Source: an uncultured Clostridia bacterium
GTDB taxonomy: Bacteria; Bacillota; Clostridia; Oscillospirales; Ruminococcaceae
Length of the DNA stretch: 9,530 nt
Direction: 5' to 3'
Assembly (NCBI GenBank): GCA_946533615.1
Contig: CAMNBY010000296.1
Coordinates: forward strand, 1 to 9,530
The notes beneath the pieces are model-generated. The model had not been told where the DNA came from. It did no database searches and saw nothing but the letters and a program-made list of their open reading frames with translations. Made by a program: the position numbers and the translations under genes. Shown piece by piece: positions 6,571-9,530 of the stretch; the first letter of the stretch is position 1; every line of letters begins with the position of its first letter.

Positions 6571-7851
6571 TTACTTGATAACGGCGTTCTCCTTGATGAA
6601 CTCTACTGCCTTGCCGACAGCAACATCCTTGGCAACGTCCTCTTCGCTGATGTACATCTTTACCTGATCCACGGTCAGCTTGTAGGTCTCTGCGATGCCC
6701 TCGAGCTCCTTGGTGATCTCTTCCTCGGTGGCCTCGATGCCCTCGTTCTTTACTACCTGCTCAAGCGCAAGTCTCAGCTTGACCTGTCTTGTAGCCTGAT
6801 CCATATAGGTTGCCTTGAGCTGCTCTGCTGTCTGGCCTGTGTACTGCATATACATATCAAGGCTGATGCCCTGGGGCTGGAGCCTCTGAGCAAGCTCGTT
6901 CACCATCTCGTTTGCGCGGTTCTCGAACATTACCTCGGGGATCTCGGCGGTCATATTGTCAACAAGCTTGTCGAAGAGAGCGGTCTCTACCTCGTTGTCT
7001 GCCTGCTTCTCGTTGGCCTCCTCGAGCTTCTTCTTAGCGTCGGCCTTGAACTCGTCAAGGGTGTCGAACTCGGTGGTCTCGGAGATCAGATCGTCGTCGA
7101 TCTCGGGCAGCTCCTTCTTGGAGATAGCCTTGAGGTTGATCTTGAATACTGCGGGAGCGCCTGCAAGGTCTGCGACCTGATACTCCTCGGGGAAGGTCAC
7201 GTTGATCTCGAACTGCTCGCCGATCGAGTGGCCGGCGACAGCCTCTTCAAAGCCGGGAATGAACTGGCCGCTGCCGAGCTCAAGCTCAAAATCCTCGGCC
7301 TTGCCGCCGTCGAACGCAACGCCGTCCTTGAAGCCCTCGAAGTCAATGGTAACGGTGTCGCCTGTCTCGGCTGCTCTGTCGTCAACTGTCACGATGCGGA
7401 CAGCCTTCTCCTGAAGCTTCTTGAGCTCGCGGTCGATGTCCTCGTCGGTAACTTCCTTAACGGTCTTCTCGACCTCCATGCCCTTGTAGTCCTTTACCTC
7501 TACCTCGGGCTTGGTGATGCAGGTGATCTTCATTGTAACGCCTGTTGCCTTGTCAACGGCAGTGATCTCAACATCGGGACGTGCTACAAGCTCAAGGCCA
7601 GCCTCCTTAACGGCGGCGTCAGCCTCGGGTCCGTAGATAAGGTTTACTGCGTCCTCAAAGAACACGTTCTCGCCGTACTCCTTCTCAATGAGCTTTCTGG
7701 GGGCCTTGCCCTTGCGGAAGCCGGGAACATTTATCTTCTTCCTTGCGTTGAGGTAAGCCTTCTGGAGCGCATCCTCAAAAGCCTCGGGCGAGATCTGCAC
7801 CTCAAGCTCTACCTTATTTGTATCTACCTTGTTAGTTGCTGTAAGACTCAT
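6571..7851 (-). CDS. tig: Trigger factor, ribosome-bound chaperone
   Basis: 426 residues, the usual length. Trigger factor docks at the ribosome exit tunnel, shelters nascent chains and has peptidyl-prolyl isomerase activity. The N-terminal ribosome-binding domain carries the signature GFRKGKAP (44-51). An FKBP-type isomerase domain spans about 160-245 (DTVTIDFEGFKDGVAFDGG, then GSGQFIPGFEEAVAGHSIGE). The remaining helical, charged C-terminal domain forms the chaperone arms. ATG at 7851 is preceded by GGAGG (rc of 7861-7865) with 9 nt spacing. A strong sigma-A promoter lies at 7935-7963 and a hairpin follows the gene. The order tig, clpP, clpX is the widespread bacterial arrangement. Confidence 0.98.
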   Translation of the reverse strand: MSLTATNKVDTNKVELEVQISPEAFEDALQKAYLNARKKINVPGFRKGKAPRKLIEKEYGENVFFEDAVNLIYGPEADAAVKEAGLELVARPDVEITAVDKATGVTMKITCITKPEVEVKDYKGMEVEKTVKEVTDEDIDRELKKLQEKAVRIVTVDDRAAETGDTVTIDFEGFKDGVAFDGGKAEDFELELGSGQFIPGFEEAVAGHSIGEQFEINVTFPEEYQVADLAGAPAVFKINLKAISKKELPEIDDDLISETTEFDTLDEFKADAKKKLEEANEKQADNEVETALFDKLVDNMTAEIPEVMFENRANEMVNELAQRLQPQGISLDMYMQYTGQTAEQLKATYMDQATRQVKLRLALEQVVKNEGIEATEEEITKELEGIAETYKLTVDQVKMYISEEDVAKDVAVGKAVEFIKENAVIK

Positions 7852-7934
7852 TTTACAATTCCTCCAATAATATTATCCGCCTGTTTTGCGTTTCTTAAAC
7901 AGTCAAAAACAGTCGAATGAAATCTATCCAAATA

Positions 7935-7963
7935 ATTATATCACACTTGACACATTATTTCAA
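7935..7963 (-). promoter_or_regulatory. Sigma-A promoter of tig
   Basis: Read on the - strand: -35 TTGAAA (7963-7958), a 17-nt spacer, and a perfect -10 TATAAT (7940-7935), leaving about 75 nt of leader before the tig ribosome site. An inverted repeat ACTTGA-N9-TCAAGT (7945-7965) covers the -35 box and part of the spacer and could be a repressor site, though no known consensus was matched. Confidence 0.85.
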
Positions 7964-7974
7964 GTATTTTTTGT

Positions 7975-7996
7975 AAATTGTTATTTTGAACAATTT
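7975..7996. repeat. AT-rich inverted repeat between phosphoesterase gene and tig promoter
   Basis: AAATTGTT (7975-7982) and AACAATTT (7989-7996) are perfect 8-bp inverted arms with a 6-nt loop. It lies downstream of the metallophosphoesterase stop (8024-8026) and upstream of the tig -35 box. No T run follows on the - strand, so it is a weak candidate terminator for the phosphoesterase gene, or simply a local palindrome. The adjacent GCAGCGCTGC (7998-8007) is a second, GC-rich palindrome. Confidence 0.45.
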
Positions 7997-8023
7997 GCAG
8001 CGCTGCGGTTTGTTGGTTTTGCC

Positions 8024-8731
8024 TTAGTCTTCCTTTATCAGCTCGGTTATGTCGAGCGGATCGAATTTAAGGTAATCGGCGGCGATGAGGCGGTAGTTGA
8101 TGCCTGCACGCTTGCCCGTGACGGCATTGGCGTGGGTCTTTTTCCCGTGAAGATGCCCGTAGAAGCACCACCTGATGCCGTGCTCCCTGAGAACTGCCAG
8201 CATCGGCTCGTTGGACGTGCCGGCGTAGACGGGCGGATAATGCAGGAAAACGACGGGTGTCAGCCCTGCCTGCTCTGCCGAGCGTATCGAAACGTCGAGG
8301 CGCTGGGCTTCTCTCAGCAGCACCTTGAGGTCGGCGGCCTCGCCGTTTTCGTTTATCCAGCCGCGGCTGCCGCAGATCCCGAAGCCCTCGTAGGCGTAGT
8401 GATTGTTGTGCAGGATATTGAGGCTGGTAAGTCCTCGCTCCTCAAAAAAGCGGTTCATTTTTGCGGCTGTGTTCCACCAGTAGTCGTGGTTGCCCTTCGA
8501 GATTATCTTCGTCCCGGGCAGGTCGTGGATAAACTTCATATCGGGGTAGGACTCCTCGAGAGACATTGACCAGCTTATATCTCCCGGCAGGACGACTGTG
8601 TCATCGGGGGTGATCTTCGCTTTCCAGTTCTGCTCGATGCGTTCGACGTAATTATCCCAGCCGCCGAAAATATCCATCGGCTTATTGACCGCCAGCGGCA
8701 GGTGAAGGTCGGCGATGACGAATAGGCTCAT
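8024..8731 (-). CDS. Calcineurin-like metallophosphoesterase
   Basis: 235 residues from ATG at 8731, which has AGGAAA (rc of 8735-8740) just upstream. A longer frame to 8785 would run into the repeat region and is rejected. All metal-binding blocks of the calcineurin-like fold are present: DLHL (D8, H10), GDISW (D51), GNHD (80-83), H164 in FLHYPP, and GHLHG (192-196). The pattern KPMDIFGGWDNY, PGDISWSM and KGNHDYWW matches the predicted-phosphohydrolase group I remember as COG1768. No signal peptide or membrane helix, so it acts in the cytoplasm. The substrate is unknown; protein phosphatase, nuclease or nucleotide phosphodiesterase activity cannot be told apart. It stands alone, 61 bases upstream of the tig promoter, and is divergent from the DUF1540 gene. 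Confidence 0.9.
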   Translation of the reverse strand: MSLFVIADLHLPLAVNKPMDIFGGWDNYVERIEQNWKAKITPDDTVVLPGDISWSMSLEESYPDMKFIHDLPGTKIISKGNHDYWWNTAAKMNRFFEERGLTSLNILHNNHYAYEGFGICGSRGWINENGEAADLKVLLREAQRLDVSIRSAEQAGLTPVVFLHYPPVYAGTSNEPMLAVLREHGIRWCFYGHLHGKKTHANAVTGKRAGINYRLIAADYLKFDPLDITELIKED

Positions 8732-8751
8732 ATATTTCCTGCTTTCTATTT

Positions 8752-8977
8752 CTTCAATGCATAATGCACAATTCACAATGCACAATTATGGTGTGCGCTG
8801 CGCGCACATTATGGCCATTCGGCCGAGGTAGATAGTGGAAGAAAAACAATTCAGGCTCAAACGCACAAAAGATAGATCTGCACAATTGTGAATTGCCGGT
8901 TTACCCGCCTCGCGGAGAAATACCGCCACAGGCGGCACATTCATTGTGCATTGTGAATTGTGAATTGTGAATTGCAT
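8752..8977. repeat. Inverted ATTGTGA heptamer arrays enclosing hairpins (non-coding repeat element)
   Basis: This fills most of the 300-base gene-free region 8732-9031. The right array (8943-8977) is five 7-nt units on the + strand: ATTGTGC, three ATTGTGA, ATTGCAT. The left array (8786-8752) is five units on the - strand: ATTGTGC, ATTGTGA, ATTGTGC, ATTATGC, ATTGAAG. As a result 8767-8786 and 8943-8962 are a perfect 20-bp inverted repeat. One further unit lies at 8885-8891. Between the arrays are hairpins TGTGCGC-TGC-GCGCACA (8792-8808), CCGC-CTC-GCGG (8905-8915) and CCGCC-ACA-GGCGG (8923-8935). TGCATA occurs at both edges (8758-8763 and 8973-8978) and could be a target duplication. There is no transposase. 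It may be a miniature element moved in trans or a slippage-prone array. Confidence 0.7.
8811..8831 (+). repeat. Solitary copy of the GGCC repeat arm seen after argF
   Basis: ATGGCCATTCGGCCGAGGTAG here matches 4392-4412 with only two differences in 21 positions, including the flanking GTAG. The complementary right arm present after argF is missing here, so the long stem cannot form, although GGCC-ATTC-GGCC (8813-8824) can make a small hairpin by itself. Two copies 4.4 kb apart suggest a dispersed repeat family in this genome. Confidence 0.65.
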
Positions 8978-8980
8978 AAA
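8951..8980 (+). promoter_or_regulatory. Possible weak promoter of the DUF1540 gene, formed by the heptamer array
   Basis: TTGTGA (8951-8956), an 18-nt spacer made of heptamers, and CATAAA (8975-8980) resemble a sigma-A promoter and would give a leader of about 45 nt. Because TTGTGA repeats every 7 nt, gain or loss of a unit would change which -35 is aligned. This is a weak match. Confidence 0.3.
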
Positions 8981-9031
8981 GTCTCTTCCACTGCGCATAC
9001 TAAGCTCACAAACAAAAAGGAGGCCACGCAA

Positions 9032-9190
9032 ATGAAGGAAACTCTCAGCTCGGTAAAATGCGATGTTACAAGCTGCGTTCACAACGTTCAGGGCAAGCGA
9101 TGCAGCGCCGACAAGATATCTGTCCGCTGCACCTGCGCTGCTCCCGACTGCGCAGACGAGACTCTCTGCGATACTTTCGCTCAAAGATGA
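9032..9190 (+). CDS. DUF1540 small cysteine-rich protein
   Basis: 52 residues; start ATG 9032 chosen because AAGGAGG (9017-9023) lies 8 nt upstream. An in-frame upstream extension to 8960 reads through the repeat and is not favoured. Seven cysteines (10, 15, 24, 33, 35, 40, 46) are spaced in the pattern VKCDVTSCVHN, GKRCSADKISV, ETLCDTF, which matches DUF1540, a family of small clostridial proteins. The cysteines suggest metal binding, probably zinc or iron, but the function is unknown. No signal peptide or membrane segment. It has its own terminator and is probably monocistronic. Confidence 0.88.
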   Translation: MKETLSSVKCDVTSCVHNVQGKRCSADKISVRCTCAAPDCADETLCDTFAQR

Positions 9191-9200
9191 CAATACCGAA

Positions 9201-9240
9201 AAGTCGCGCCTACGGTCAGTGCCGCAGGCGCAGCTTTTTG
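9201..9240. terminator. Bidirectional terminator between DUF1540 gene and thrC
   Basis: Arms 9206-9215 (GCGCCTACGG) and 9222-9231 (CCGCAGGCGC) form a 10-bp GC-rich stem with a 6-nt loop and one imperfect pair: A-C on the + strand, G-U on the - strand. It is followed by TTTTT (9235-9239) on the + strand and by GACTTTTCGG on the - strand. It lies 15 nt after the DUF1540 stop and about 18 nt after the thrC stop, so it suits both convergent genes. Confidence 0.8.
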
Positions 9241-9248
9241 CGTTGTTA

Positions 9249-9530
9249 TTATTCTATGCCGAGGGCTCTGAATACATACTCCTTCATATCCTGCTTCCCG
9301 ATCGTCTCGGAGAAGCGGATCTCCTTGTCCTTCAGGGCTGCAAGAGAAGCGGGAACGGGCAGCTTGGAGACCTCTGCAAGCCTGCTGACCAGCGTGAACT
9401 CGTCGCTGTCGGTGCTTTCGCCGAGCGCCGAGAGAACGGAGCCCGAGAACTTATAGGGGCTTGCGGTGGAGGCGATGACGGTTCTGGTGGTGTCGCCCGT
9501 AGCGGCCTTGTAGTCCTCATAGACCTTTAC
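9249..9530 (-). CDS. thrC: Threonine synthase ThrC (C-terminal part)
   Basis: The last 93 residues and TAA stop (9251-9249) of a gene that continues beyond the window edge. Threonine synthase is the PLP enzyme turning O-phosphohomoserine into threonine. The segment VYEDYKAATGD followed by TVIASTASPYKFSGSVLSAL is the conserved C-terminal block of the family (the usual pattern being a tyrosine-rich helix, then STA-P-KF). The next 60 residues, ending FRALGIE, form the terminal helices. The catalytic lysine region lies outside. The gene converges on the DUF1540 gene with a shared terminator. Confidence 0.88.
   Translation of the reverse strand, partial: VKVYEDYKAATGDTTRTVIASTASPYKFSGSVLSALGESTDSDEFTLVSRLAEVSKLPVPASLAALKDKEIRFSETIGKQDMKEYVFRALGIE

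Noticed and set aside
6475..7920. Long open frame (481 codons) on the + strand opposite tig
   Set aside because: It is an antisense shadow of the strongly supported trigger factor gene: Leu/Val/Gly-rich low-complexity translation, no ribosome site, no family motif.
7947..7975. A + strand promoter starting with TTGACA at 7947
   Set aside because: No acceptable -10 box at 16-18 nt and no + strand gene downstream; the sequence is the reverse of the tig promoter spacer.
8732..9031. CRISPR array
   Set aside because: The repeats are contiguous 7-nt units without spacers, in inverted groups; no cas genes are present.
8786..9193. 135-codon open frame on the - strand through the repeat region and DUF1540 gene
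   Set aside because: Its C-terminal half is translated repeat DNA and its N-terminal half is antisense to the DUF1540 gene; no ribosome site.

Overview
The window reads as ordinary core chromosome of a Gram-positive clostridial bacterium, most likely Ruminococcus or a close relative in the Oscillospiraceae. This is an inference from the style of the proteins, the strong GGAGG-type ribosome sites, the tig-clpP-clpX cluster, the DUF1540 mini-protein and the ATTGTGA repeat clusters. No alignment was run.

Left half (1-4364, + strand): an arginine biosynthesis operon. It holds the 3' end of argJ, then argB, argD and argF, that is, the acetylated route from glutamate to citrulline. Two small membrane proteins of unknown role are interleaved with the enzymes: a two-helix bacterial-PH-type protein between argJ and argB, and a two-helix YcxB-like protein between argB and argD. 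Gaps are short (4-41 nt), so all six genes are probably one transcript. It ends at a strong hairpin (4391-4474) shared with the convergent clpX.

Centre (4516-7963, - strand): the protein quality-control block tig, clpP, clpX. Trigger factor has a near-consensus sigma-A promoter and its own terminator. clpP and clpX follow as a pair 27 nt apart. The annotated clpP start is moved inward to the codon with a proper ribosome site.

Right part (8024-9530): a metallophosphoesterase on the - strand and a 52-residue cysteine-rich DUF1540 protein on the + strand diverge from a 300-base gene-free region (8732-9031). That region is packed with ATTGTGA/ATTGTGC heptamers in inverted arrays, several GC-rich hairpins, and a solitary copy of the GGCC motif that also forms the argF/clpX terminator. 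It looks like a small non-coding repeat element. The window closes with the 3' end of threonine synthase (thrC, - strand), which converges on the DUF1540 gene over a bidirectional terminator.

I found no tRNA, rRNA, CRISPR array, transposase, prophage or defence gene. I do not see a clear new biological system. The best leads are the membrane proteins embedded in the arginine operon and the structured repeat region.
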